From the NCBI GenBank assembly GCA_025062095.1, contig JANXAZ010000032.1, forward strand, positions 1 through 38,351: 38,351 nucleotides of DNA, written 5' to 3'. Shown here piece by piece: positions 27,085 through 35,175 of this stretch. The notes beneath the pieces are model-generated. The model saw only the letters and a program-made list of their open reading frames with translations. It searched no databases and was not told the origin of the DNA. Made by a program: the position numbers and the translations under genes. This stretch comes from Geminicoccaceae bacterium. Lineage in GTDB: Bacteria > Pseudomonadota > Alphaproteobacteria > Geminicoccales > Geminicoccaceae. The number at the start of each line of letters is the position of its first letter. Positions within the stretch are counted from its first letter, which is position 1.

Positions 27085-28325
27085 GCCGGCGAACCGTGCC
27101 CGCGCGAGCGGGGCGCGGCGAGCGCGGCGATCGCGGCGTCGAGCGGGGCGAGGGTGACGTTCCAGTCGTGCCAGCGGAGGACGTGGGCCCGCGCGGCGGC
27201 GCCGAGCGCCGCGGCGCGCGCGCGATCGGTGAACAGGCCGGTGATCGCCTCGACGAAGCCGCGCGCGTCCGCGCCGACCAGGAGCTCTTCGCCCGGACGC
27301 GCGTGCAACGCCGCGGCCGCGCCCGGGGTGACGATCACCGGCCGGGCCATGGCCATCGCCTCCAAGACCTTGTTCGGCACGCCGCGGGCGAGCCAGAGAG
27401 GAGCGACCGCGACGTCCGCGTGCCGAAGCCAGCCGCGGACGTCTTCCACCCGGCCGGTCACCAAGAGGTCGGGAGGATCGGCGAGCCTGGTCACGGCGCG
27501 CGCCGGCCGCGCGCCCACGATCGCGAAGCGGACGCGCCCGAAGCGGGCGCGCAGCGCGGGTAGCACTTCGCGCGCGAACCAGCACACCGCCTCCACGTTC
27601 GGTGGATAGTCCATGACCCCGGTGAACAAGAGCCTCGGCGGGCCGGGCTCGCCCCAGGGATCGGGGCGGACTTCCGCGGGGTCGAAGAACGCGGCGTCCA
27701 CCCCGTTTTCGAGCACCCACAGGCGCGCGGCGATCTCGGGAGCGCGCTCGGCGAGCAGATCGGCTTCGCTTCGGGTGACGAGGAAGGTGCGGGCCGCCGC
27801 GGCCACCGCCCGGCGCTCGAAGGCCAACAGCCGCTCGGCTTCGCGCGCGAAAAGACGCCGCCTGGGCCCGCGCGCGCGCGCAGCCAGAGCCCGCCATTTC
27901 TCGCTGTCGCAATCGACGAGATCGAGAAGCCAGGGCGTGGAGGAGCGCGCGCGCAAGAAAAAGCGCGCGCTCTGCCCCGAAAAGGCCAGAGCCAGATCGC
28001 AGCGCTCGAGCCGCTCGTCCACCCAGGCTTGCATGACGGGATCGGCGTAGAGCGCGACCGAGAGCGGCTCTTTCGCGACGAGACCGCGCAAGGCGCGGCC
28101 GAGACGGTGCGCGCGACGCAGCGGGCGCACGCAGAGCTCGGCACACCAAGGGGCGAGATGACGCACCCGATCCCGATCGTCGGGATCGTCGACGAAGGTG
28201 CCGAGACGAATCCGGTGATGCGCGGCGAGACGGCGGAGGATGTGGAAGGAGCGGATCTTGTCGCCCTTGTCGGGCGGGAAGGGCAGGCGATGGGCGAGAA
28301 AGAGGATCTCGGCCATCCGCGTCAT
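27081..28325 (-). CDS. Glycosyltransferase, TIGR03087-like (XrtA system)
   Basis: A 414-residue GT-B enzyme resembling the family annotated as XrtA/PEP-CTERM system glycosyltransferase. Its N-terminus ILFLAHRLPFPPDKGDKIRS is characteristic. Also seen: LLDLVDCDSEKW, VLENGVDAAFFDP, LLFTGVMDYPPNVEAVCWFA, GRVEDVRGWLRHADVAVAPL and ARGVPNKVLEAMAMARPVI. The ATG at 28325 overlaps the stop of the FemAB-like gene (ATGA); an ATG three codons later is an alternative. It is the last gene of the minus-strand EPS operon here. In known XrtA-type loci the exosortase and an amidotransferase often lie close to this gene, but here a convergent glycosyltransferase follows at once. Confidence 0.9.
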   Translation of the reverse strand: MTRMAEILFLAHRLPFPPDKGDKIRSFHILRRLAAHHRIRLGTFVDDPDDRDRVRHLAPWCAELCVRPLRRAHRLGRALRGLVAKEPLSVALYADPVMQAWVDERLERCDLALAFSGQSARFFLRARSSTPWLLDLVDCDSEKWRALAARARGPRRRLFAREAERLLAFERRAVAAAARTFLVTRSEADLLAERAPEIAARLWVLENGVDAAFFDPAEVRPDPWGEPGPPRLLFTGVMDYPPNVEAVCWFAREVLPALRARFGRVRFAIVGARPARAVTRLADPPDLLVTGRVEDVRGWLRHADVAVAPLWLARGVPNKVLEAMAMARPVIVTPGAAAALHARPGEELLVGADARGFVEAITGLFTDRARAAALGAAARAHVLRWHDWNVTLAPLDAAIAALAAPRSRGHGSPA

Positions 28326-29365
28326 CCGATCTGCCGGGCGATCCAGGGCCCCAGCCGGTTCGCGAGCGGGGCCGGAAGACGCCGCCAGAGGCGGACGAAA
28401 AGCCGGTTGCGCTCGCTTCGCGGATCGAGATCCGGAGGCGGTCGGCCGACGGGCGACCAGTGGGCGTAGACGACCGGCTCGGCGCTGGCGCCCCAGTGTT
28501 TCTTGAACTCCGCGTGGCCGCTTCCGACCTTGCTGCGGCCGAAGTCGAACAGCCGGCAGCCGCGCGCGACCGCGCGGCGCATCAAGGCGTCGTACATGAA
28601 ATCGTGGGCGCCGAGCGCGCGCGCCTCGGGCAGGCTTCCCGCGTAATAGGGAAGGACCGCGTCGCGGAAATAGAAGCTCAGGAGCGCGGCCACCGGGCGA
28701 TCACGGTGGAGCACGGTCGCGAGCTCGCAACGCTCCCCGAACAGGCGCGCGAGGGCGGCGAACCAGGCGCGCGGCAGAACCGGCGTTCCGAGCCGATGCA
28801 CGCTCGCGGCGTAGAGCGGAAAGAATCGCGTGCAGTCGGAATCGATCTCGATCCGCAACCCGTGCTCGCGGGCCTTGCGGATCACCGCCCGCTGTTTGCG
28901 GCGCAGGTTGCGGAAGTTGACCTCGGGATCGGGATCCAGGGGCTTGCGGAAGAAGAGGTGCTTGCCCGCGATCGGCTGCCAGCCGGGCCGAGCGGGCGGC
29001 GGGCAGCGCAGCTCCAGGCGCGCGAAGCCGCGCTCGCGGGCCAATCGTTCGGCGGCCTCCACGAGCGCCTCGGCGATCGCGTCGTCCTCGGCGAGGGGGC
29101 CGCCGCCGACGGTGAAGCCGGTCGAGACGAGCGCGCGACCGAAAAGCGGACCTCGCACCGCCACGAGCGGCAGAACCCCGACGATGCGGCCGCCGCGTTC
29201 GGCACAAAGAAAAGGGGCTTCCTGGCCCAGGGCTTCTTCGACCGCTCGCGCCCAGGCCGAGAGATGGAACAGGCTGCCCCGGGGATGGGCGAGGACGAAC
29301 GCGTCCCAGGCGTCGCGGTCGGCGGGGGCGAGCGGGCGGATGCGCACGGGATCGGCCGCGCTCAT
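28322..29365 (-). CDS. FemAB-like GNAT-fold protein, XrtA system-associated
   Basis: A 347-residue protein with tandem GNAT-like halves. Landmarks are GSLFHLSAWARAVEEALGQ, FLCAERGGRIVGVLPLVAV, KHLFFRKPLDPDPEVNFRNL, RRKQRAVIRKAREHGLRIEI, YYAGSLPEARALGAHDFMYD and RLFDFGRSKVGSGHAEFKKH. These fit the FemAB-like family named for PEP-CTERM/XrtA loci. Members probably transfer an acyl or aminoacyl group to the polysaccharide or its carrier, but no activity is proven. The ATG at 29365 overlaps the deacetylase stop (ATGA); the open frame beyond it is not used because the canonical start lies here. Cytoplasmic, with no signal peptide. Confidence 0.9.
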   Translation of the reverse strand: MSAADPVRIRPLAPADRDAWDAFVLAHPRGSLFHLSAWARAVEEALGQEAPFLCAERGGRIVGVLPLVAVRGPLFGRALVSTGFTVGGGPLAEDDAIAEALVEAAERLARERGFARLELRCPPPARPGWQPIAGKHLFFRKPLDPDPEVNFRNLRRKQRAVIRKAREHGLRIEIDSDCTRFFPLYAASVHRLGTPVLPRAWFAALARLFGERCELATVLHRDRPVAALLSFYFRDAVLPYYAGSLPEARALGAHDFMYDALMRRAVARGCRLFDFGRSKVGSGHAEFKKHWGASAEPVVYAHWSPVGRPPPDLDPRSERNRLFVRLWRRLPAPLANRLGPWIARQIG

Positions 29366-30228
29366 GCCGCGATCTCGCGCAACGCGGGGTGGGCGCGGTC
29401 GAGCCGGTCGAAACGGTGCGCCGCGAGCAGCCGCGCGAGGCGGCTTGGTGCGCGCGCGAGCCCGCCGTAATGGCGCAGGCGCGTGAAGAGATCGAGCCCG
29501 CGCGGGCGCGGCTGATCGGGATCGATCTCCCACGGGTGGAGATAGAAGACGACGGGGATCCGTCCCGATCGTTCCGCCCGACGGAACGCGAAGGACAGAT
29601 AGGCTTCGGGCATCAGCCGGAACCACGCACCGCCGGCGAACGGCGCCGATCCCGCCACAGGCAGACACAAGACGCTCACCGGAATCTCGAGGATCGTGTC
29701 GCGAACGCTCGGCGCCGGGGCGGCCGCGGCGCTGCGATAGGCCGAAAGACGCGCGGGATGCGTGCTCGAGCTGTAGCGGTGACCGACCTCGGCGAGCACG
29801 CCGTAGGCCCAAGCGGTTTCGGGTCCGAGCGAGAAGTTGGGTGCCCGATATCCCGCAACCGGGCGGCCGGTCGCGTCTTCGAGGACCGCTTTGGCGCGGG
29901 CGACATCGGCGCGGAAGGAGGCGGGATCGAGGGCGAAAAGCGAGGCGTGCCCGTATCCGTGGCTGGCGATCTCGTGGCCCGCTTCGGCGATCCGGCGCAC
30001 GAGCGCGGGCTCGCGCTCGCCCACCCAGCCGAGCACGAACCAGGTGGCCTTCGCCCCACGGGCGGCGAGAAGATCGAGCAGCCGCAGCGTATTGGCGACG
30101 ACGCGGCGTTCGAGATGCGGCCAGCGCTCGCGCGGGAAGAAGCGGGCGAGGGCGGCGGCGTGAAAATAGTCCTCGAGATCGATCGTCAAGGCGTGGACCG
30201 GCCCCCGATCGCGCATCGTCTCAGCCAC
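29362..30228 (-). CDS. Polysaccharide deacetylase, XrtA system-associated
   Basis: A 288-residue NodB-type deacetylase with all major motifs: ALTIDLEDYFH (about 13-23, catalytic/metal Asp), SHGYGH (HxxxH metal motif, about 88-93), GYRAPNFSLG (motif 3 Arg) and YLHPWEIDPDQPR (late catalytic His). The family is annotated as PEP-CTERM/XrtA system polysaccharide deacetylase. It likely N- or O-deacetylates the EPS or its lipid-linked precursor. The GTG start at 30228 overlaps the ATPase end by 8 bases; an ATG four codons downstream is possible. No signal peptide is evident, so it is probably cytoplasmic or transported with partners. Confidence 0.92.
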   Translation of the reverse strand: MAETMRDRGPVHALTIDLEDYFHAAALARFFPRERWPHLERRVVANTLRLLDLLAARGAKATWFVLGWVGEREPALVRRIAEAGHEIASHGYGHASLFALDPASFRADVARAKAVLEDATGRPVAGYRAPNFSLGPETAWAYGVLAEVGHRYSSSTHPARLSAYRSAAAAPAPSVRDTILEIPVSVLCLPVAGSAPFAGGAWFRLMPEAYLSFAFRRAERSGRIPVVFYLHPWEIDPDQPRPRGLDLFTRLRHYGGLARAPSRLARLLAAHRFDRLDRAHPALREIAA

Positions 30229-31237
30229 GTGGCGCCTCCGCTTCGACGTCGTCGCGGGATCGCGCGCGCACCTCCGCTTCCGCGAACCGATCGAGGGGGT
30301 GCGCCCGCCCGCGCTCTGCCGGCCGTGCGCGAGCCGGAGCCGTGTCCTCTCCGGTCGGAAAGGGGCCCGCGCGAGAATCGCAGGCGAGCGCAGATCGCGC
30401 GAGCGCGTCGATCGTCCCGCTCGTCGCGATCCCGGGGAAGGGCGGTTCGAGCTCGCAGGCGGCGGTTTCCACGTCCTCGACCCCGAACTCGCGCCGTCCT
30501 TCCAGGGCGCCGAGCACGAGAAGGCGCGAGCAGAGGAGGTTCACGCGGCGGGGCCTGCCCCCGCTCAACACGTGGATCGCCGCGCAGGCTCCCTCGGAAA
30601 AGCGCGGGATCCCCGACCAGCCGACCCGCGCGAGCCGATGTTCGAGGTAAAGGCGGATCTCCCCGGGCTCGAGCGGACCCAGCGTGCAGGTGCCGGCGAT
30701 CCGCTCGCGCAAACGCGCGAGTTCGGGGGCGGCGAGGACGTCCACGAGCCGGGGACGGCCGACGAGGACGAGCCGGATCCGCTCCGCGCCGCGACCGAGA
30801 CGGTCGAGTTCGCCGAGGACCGCGAGGGCTTCGGGCCCCAGGGTCTGGGCCTCGTCGAGGACGAGCAAACGAGCCCGGCGGTCCTCGGCCGCGACCCGGG
30901 GGAGCCTCCCGGGATCGCCTTCGCGCGGGCGCGGCTCGCGCTCCGGGTCCAGAGCCCGCGCGATCGCCGCGAGCGTTTCTTCCGGTCCGAGCGGCACGCC
31001 CGGGAGCTCGGGCGCGACCACGCTTCCGGGCCCGAGCTCCGCCCGCAGATAGTGCAGCAGGGTGGTCTTCCCGACCCCGAGTCCGCCGGTGAGCAGAACC
31101 AGCCCGCCCTCGCTTCGCAGGGCCGCCGAAAGAGCGAGCAGGGCGCGCCGCTGGGCGCGGGAAGGGAAATAGAAGCGCGGATCCGGCACGAGCCGGAAGG
31201 GGCGGGCCGTCAAACCGTAGAAGCGGATGTAGTCCAC
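30221..31237 (-). CDS. ExeA/GspA-like AAA ATPase, XrtA system-associated
   Basis: A 338-residue ATPase. MDYIRFYGLTARPFRLVPDP is the typical start of the family annotated as XrtA/PEP-CTERM-associated ATPase, related to ExeA. Walker A is TGGLGVGKTTLLHYL (about 51-65), Walker B is RLLVLDEAQTLG (about 122-133), then a sensor region VLVGRPRLVDVL and SGGRPRRVNLLCSRLLVLG. The C-terminal 70 residues are low-complexity and Arg/Asp-rich. The GTG at 31237 is set by AAGGAG 7 bases upstream, one base after the stop of the barrel-coding frame. It may drive assembly of the export machinery, by analogy with ExeA; this is not shown by sequence. Confidence 0.91.
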   Translation of the reverse strand: MDYIRFYGLTARPFRLVPDPRFYFPSRAQRRALLALSAALRSEGGLVLLTGGLGVGKTTLLHYLRAELGPGSVVAPELPGVPLGPEETLAAIARALDPEREPRPREGDPGRLPRVAAEDRRARLLVLDEAQTLGPEALAVLGELDRLGRGAERIRLVLVGRPRLVDVLAAPELARLRERIAGTCTLGPLEPGEIRLYLEHRLARVGWSGIPRFSEGACAAIHVLSGGRPRRVNLLCSRLLVLGALEGRREFGVEDVETAACELEPPFPGIATSGTIDALARSALACDSRAGPFPTGEDTAPARARPAERGRAHPLDRFAEAEVRARSRDDVEAEAPRG

Positions 31238-31238
31238 C

Positions 31239-32741
31239 TCAGAACTCCTTGACGGCGCGCAGGAAAATCGTGTTTGCGACGATGTCGCCGGCCCGCGATC
31301 CGAAGCGTCGCAAGAAGTCGTAGCCGAGCTCGATCCGCGTGCCCTCGCCGAGCCTGCGGCGCAGCACGAGGGTGGTCGAGAGATCGTCGACGCTCCTCTG
31401 TTCGCGCGTCAGGTACAGACGTTCGTAGCCCAACCGGGCCTCGAACTCGTGCCGTCGATCGAGCCGGCGCACGAAAGCGGCCTCGATCCCGCCCTCGAGG
31501 CGGCTTTCGTCGCCCCCCTCCGGCCGCGCCGACTGGAGATAGCCGCTCAGGGCGGCGAGCGTCCGCGCGCGTTCGAGCGCGAGGCGAACGCGGCCACGGC
31601 GGATCTCGGTCGGAGCGTCCGCGACGGGGAGCGGACGGCGGGGGAGGAGCTCTTCGAGAAGCCGGGCGCGGACAGCGGCCTCGGGGTCTTCCCGCTCGCG
31701 GGGAGGTCGCCACCGCTCGGGCTCGGTGAGCGCGAGTCGGATCTCGTCGAAGCGCGTCCTGAGCCCTTCTTCGTAGGCCAGCTGCAGCTCGGTGCGCGGG
31801 CCGAGGCCGAGATCGAGGCGGACCTCGCCCGAGGGTCGACCGAAGACCCGTCCGAAGCTCGCCCGCAGCAGCGTCCGCTCGCCGGCTCGGATCCGGACGC
31901 CGAGCCGCCAGAAGGGATAGCCGCCTCCGCCGTCGCGCAAGAGCTCGTCGGAGAGATACGACCAGCCGAAGCCGGCCAGGAGCGCGCTCGCGGGTGCGAT
32001 CGGCAGCTCGGCGTCGAAGGTCGCGAGCAGCGCATCGGCTCGTCGCGCCGGTACCGAAGCGGAGGGGCCGAAATCGGTGCGATCGACCAGAAAGCCGGCG
32101 GTCCAGCCGCCACCGCTGCCGGCGGCCGGGCTCGCGAGCAGAGCCGCGGCGCCGTGACCGCGGGCGTCGGCGAGATCCGCGGCCCCGCGGTGGACCACTT
32201 CCGTGTAGCGGTAGCGGAGGCTCCCCCGCGCCAGGCCGCCGAGCTCGGCCACCAGCACCGGGCTCACCGTTCCGGCGATCCGCCGGGCCCGGGAATCGAG
32301 CTGCGCGAACTCCGAGCGCGGTCGCAGACGCGATCCGCTTTCGAAGACGTCGCCCGCTTCCGCCGCGAGGTCCAGGAAGAGGCGGTCCTCGACGAGGGTC
32401 GCGCGGGCCGCGGCGTCGAGGGCGTGGCGGAGCTCGTCGCCGCCCTTCGTTTCGCGGTAGAGGAACTGCTTGGCCACGTAGTCGAGCCGGCCGCGCAGGG
32501 CGCCGCGCTCGCTCGCGGCCCGCACGCCGATGCCCACCGCCGCGGCGATGTCGCTGCGCGCGCGATCCTCCGGGGCGAGCCGCACGTTGTCGGTGACCGC
32601 GGTGGCGAGCTCGATGCGCGGAACGATCTCCCGGGCGCCCGGGACGAGGGTCGGGACGAACAGAGCGAGCCAGCCCGCCGCGGCCCCGGCGCGGGTCAGG
32701 AACCGTCCCGTCGGGCGCGGGTCCTTCGTCCGCTCGGCCAC
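31239..32741 (-). other. Possible separate product: outer-membrane beta-barrel from internal GTG
   Basis: An in-frame GTG at 32741-32739 would give a 500-residue protein starting VAERTKDPRPTGRFLTRAGA and continuing AAGWLALFVPTLVPGA, a plausible Sec signal peptide. The rest alternates polar and hydrophobic residues and ends NTIFLRAVKEF, a typical outer-membrane C-terminal signal. Size and position fit the PEP-CTERM-associated outer-membrane protein family, which usually follows the kinase gene. The only GAGG is 14 bases before the GTG, too far for strong initiation, so this start is tentative. Confidence 0.5.
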
Positions 32742-33614
32742 CGAAGCGGCGTAGGCCTCGTAGGCCGAAGCCGTGTCCTCGGGGGCGCGGTTGAGCACGA
32801 GCTGGACGTCGGTCCGCTCCACGAGGAGGGCGAGCGCGCGGTCGACCGCGCGTTTGGGCGTGGCACCGGCGGCGACCACGAACACGGTCTGCCCCGCGAG
32901 GCGCGCGAGCGCTTGGGCTTCCGAGCTCGCGAGCAGAGGCGGCGAATCGATCACGAGCACGAGCCGCGGGTCGGCGCTCAGGACGGCGTCGACGAGCCGC
33001 TGCATGCGGCGGGCGGAGACGAGTTCGGTGAAGCGCGGCTCGGGTTCGCCCGGGGGCAGGACGAGAAGCCCGCCGAGATCGGTGCGGATCAGGGCCCGGC
33101 CGGGATCGATCGGATGCGGCCGCAAGATCTCGGCGAGCCCCGGCGCCCTCGGCAGTCCCAGAAGCGTCGTCGCCCCGGCGCGCAGGGGATCGGCGTCGAT
33201 CAGGAGCACGCGCGCGTCGAGTTCGAGGCCGATGCTCAGGGCGAGGTTGACGGCGAGAAACGTCTTGCCCTCGCCGGGCAGCGCGCTGGTCACGAGCAGG
33301 ACGCGGTCGCGCCGGGGCGCCGAAGCGGCGAGGGCGCGTTCGAGCAGCGGGCGTTTGATCACGCGCAGCTCTTCCCCGAGGCCGCTGCGCCCGCCTTCGG
33401 GATCGAGACAACCCTGCGCGCGCAGGCGTCGGCGATCGACGGCGACGACCGGGCTCGGCTCGTGCGGCCCCGCGGGCGCCGCCGGATCCGGGCCGGCGCG
33501 CGGGCGCCCGCGCCCCTCCGCGCGACCGCCGGGCGTTTCCCGGATGCGCGGCGAGGCGCGCAGCGGCACCGCGCGCGGCTCGACGTCGGGCCGACCGCGG
33601 ACGGCGGCGCTCAT
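31239..33614 (-). CDS. BY-kinase (XrtA tyrosine autokinase) in frame with TIGR03016-like outer-membrane barrel
   Basis: One open frame of 791 codons covering what are normally two genes. Residues 1-291 are a bacterial tyrosine kinase: Arg/Pro-rich lead (1-80), RVIKRPLLERAL, Walker A ALPGEGKT (111-118), Walker A' LLIDADPL (137-144), Walker B LVLVIDSPP (218-226), and a tail with its only two tyrosines, Tyr285 and Tyr288. A basic stretch and a hydrophobic segment ending in VPGA (about 292-326) then look like a signal peptide. From about 327 an amphipathic, barrel-like sequence with RIELATAVTDNVRL runs to the C-terminal Phe. The ATG overlaps the chain-length gene stop (ATGA). A cytoplasmic kinase and an outer-membrane barrel cannot easily work joined, so an internal start, processing or a missed stop/frameshift should be considered. 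Confidence 0.85.
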   Translation of the reverse strand: MSAAVRGRPDVEPRAVPLRASPRIRETPGGRAEGRGRPRAGPDPAAPAGPHEPSPVVAVDRRRLRAQGCLDPEGGRSGLGEELRVIKRPLLERALAASAPRRDRVLLVTSALPGEGKTFLAVNLALSIGLELDARVLLIDADPLRAGATTLLGLPRAPGLAEILRPHPIDPGRALIRTDLGGLLVLPPGEPEPRFTELVSARRMQRLVDAVLSADPRLVLVIDSPPLLASSEAQALARLAGQTVFVVAAGATPKRAVDRALALLVERTDVQLVLNRAPEDTASAYEAYAASVAERTKDPRPTGRFLTRAGAAAGWLALFVPTLVPGAREIVPRIELATAVTDNVRLAPEDRARSDIAAAVGIGVRAASERGALRGRLDYVAKQFLYRETKGGDELRHALDAAARATLVEDRLFLDLAAEAGDVFESGSRLRPRSEFAQLDSRARRIAGTVSPVLVAELGGLARGSLRYRYTEVVHRGAADLADARGHGAAALLASPAAGSGGGWTAGFLVDRTDFGPSASVPARRADALLATFDAELPIAPASALLAGFGWSYLSDELLRDGGGGYPFWRLGVRIRAGERTLLRASFGRVFGRPSGEVRLDLGLGPRTELQLAYEEGLRTRFDEIRLALTEPERWRPPREREDPEAAVRARLLEELLPRRPLPVADAPTEIRRGRVRLALERARTLAALSGYLQSARPEGGDESRLEGGIEAAFVRRLDRRHEFEARLGYERLYLTREQRSVDDLSTTLVLRRRLGEGTRIELGYDFLRRFGSRAGDIVANTIFLRAVKEF

Positions 33615-35170
33615 GCCTTCTCGCCCCACAAGCGCTCGAGGACGAGCCCGCGCACCGGTTCGACGAGCTGCAGGCGTTCCGCCACGGCGAGGGCGGCCAC
33701 GAAGGCGACCAAGAGACCGAAGGCGGCGGTGAACGTCCAGCGCTCGCGCCGCGGCCCCCGGCCCGGCCGCGCCACCTCGCTCACCGCACCGAGCACGCGC
33801 AAGGGATAGCTGCGCTGGAGCTCGGCGAGGCTCTCGAAGGTGCCGCGGACGAGCCGGCGGGCGAAGAGAACCGCGGCGGCGAAACCGCTCGCCGCGGGCA
33901 GGAGGCCGGCGAGGAGGAGGAGCCGCGGCGGGCTCGCCGGCAACACCGGGAGGACCGGCGGCTCGACCACGCGGAAGGCGACGCGTTCCTGGCGGGCGTC
34001 GACCTCGCCGGCGATGCGGGCCGCCTCGCGGCGCGCCAGGAGCTCCTCGTAGTTTCTTTTGATCACTTCGTAATCGCGTGTCAGGCGTTTGAGCTCGGCT
34101 TCGATCTCCGGGATCGTGCGGCCTCGGGCTTCCAGGTCCGCGAGTTGCTCTTCGGCGCGGGCCAGGCGCACGACGTGCTGCGCGATCTCGGCTTCCTTCT
34201 GGGCGATGCGGACGCGGATCTGCTCGTAGACGGGGTTGGAGACGGCGACCGCGCCGCCCCGTTCGCCCGCGCGGCCGCTGCGCGCTTCGAGGGCGGCGAT
34301 CGCCTCTTTGGTGGCGACGACGTCGGGATGGCGCTCGGTGTATCGCGCCTGCAGCTCGAGCAGACGCCGGCGCAAGGCGGCGAGCTCCTCGGCGACTCCC
34401 GGCTCGGAGCCGGCACCGATCGCGGCGCGGGGGGCGCTCACGAGCGCGGGCACGTTCCGGAGCTGGCGCTCGAGGGCCTGCTTTTCCGCCCGCGCGGCGT
34501 CGAGTTCGCGTTGGATGTCCGCGATCTGTCGGCGAAGCTCCTGCAAGGCCGCGAAATAACCCTGGCCGCCGGGGAGATCGGGGGCCTGGGTTTTCTGGAA
34601 CTCGGCGAGCCGCCGCTCGGCTTCGTCGAGGGCTCGGCTCTGAACGGCGATCTGCTCGTCGATGAAGCGCTGGGCGGCGAGCATGTCCTCGCGGCTGACG
34701 CCGAGATTGGTGGCGACGAAGATGTCGAGCAGGGCTTGGACCACCCGCCGCGCCGTTTCCGGGTCGCGATCGCGGTAGGAGACGGCGAACAAGTTCCAAC
34801 CCTGCGAACTCACTTTGATCGCGTTCTTGAGCGCGCCGATCGCGCGTTCGCGCGCGAGGGGGTCGGGAGCGCGGTGCGCCAGACCCGAACTCTCGAGAAC
34901 TTTCTCAAGATTGGGGCGGCTCAGCAGGGTGCGCTGGAAGACGTCGAGCTGACGGGAGAGGTCGGTTTCCACCGTGAGGCCCTTGAGGAGCGGGCCCAAC
35001 ATGCGATCCGTATCGGCGTAAACACGAGCAGTGGCCTCGTAACGGCTGGGCCAGAGCGTCACCGCCACCGCGCCGACGAGCAGGCAGGCCGCCGTGAGGC
35101 CCAGAAACGACCAGCGGTGTCGCCAGAGGAATCGGGCGAAGGCGAAAAGCTGCTCGAGCGTCGAGGGCAT
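33611..35170 (-). CDS. Chain-length determinant protein, Wzz/PCP type (XrtA system)
   Basis: A 519-residue polysaccharide co-polymerase. The first membrane helix (about 20-42, SFLGLTAACLLVGAVAVTLW) is followed by the Wzz-type SRYEATARVYADTDRMLGPL. Long coiled-coils occupy about 175-390 (EQIAVQSRALDEAERRLAEF, ELEEL-like heptads, TIPEIEAELKRLTRDYEVIK). A Pro-rich second helix lies near 425-450 (LPASPPRLLLLAGLLPAASG) and a third hydrophobic segment near the end. It forms the periplasmic ring that sets chain length and works with the tyrosine kinase encoded next; the two genes overlap by ATGA. The ATG at 35170 follows the export gene stop by 5 bases. The open frame reading further upstream is a shadow. 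Confidence 0.92.
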   Translation of the reverse strand: MPSTLEQLFAFARFLWRHRWSFLGLTAACLLVGAVAVTLWPSRYEATARVYADTDRMLGPLLKGLTVETDLSRQLDVFQRTLLSRPNLEKVLESSGLAHRAPDPLARERAIGALKNAIKVSSQGWNLFAVSYRDRDPETARRVVQALLDIFVATNLGVSREDMLAAQRFIDEQIAVQSRALDEAERRLAEFQKTQAPDLPGGQGYFAALQELRRQIADIQRELDAARAEKQALERQLRNVPALVSAPRAAIGAGSEPGVAEELAALRRRLLELQARYTERHPDVVATKEAIAALEARSGRAGERGGAVAVSNPVYEQIRVRIAQKEAEIAQHVVRLARAEEQLADLEARGRTIPEIEAELKRLTRDYEVIKRNYEELLARREAARIAGEVDARQERVAFRVVEPPVLPVLPASPPRLLLLAGLLPAASGFAAAVLFARRLVRGTFESLAELQRSYPLRVLGAVSEVARPGRGPRRERWTFTAAFGLLVAFVAALAVAERLQLVEPVRGLVLERLWGEKA

Positions 35171-35175
35171 GGGGG

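Noticed and set aside
31449-33809. 786-codon open frame on the plus strand
   Set aside because: It is antisense to the kinase/barrel frame and has no family features.
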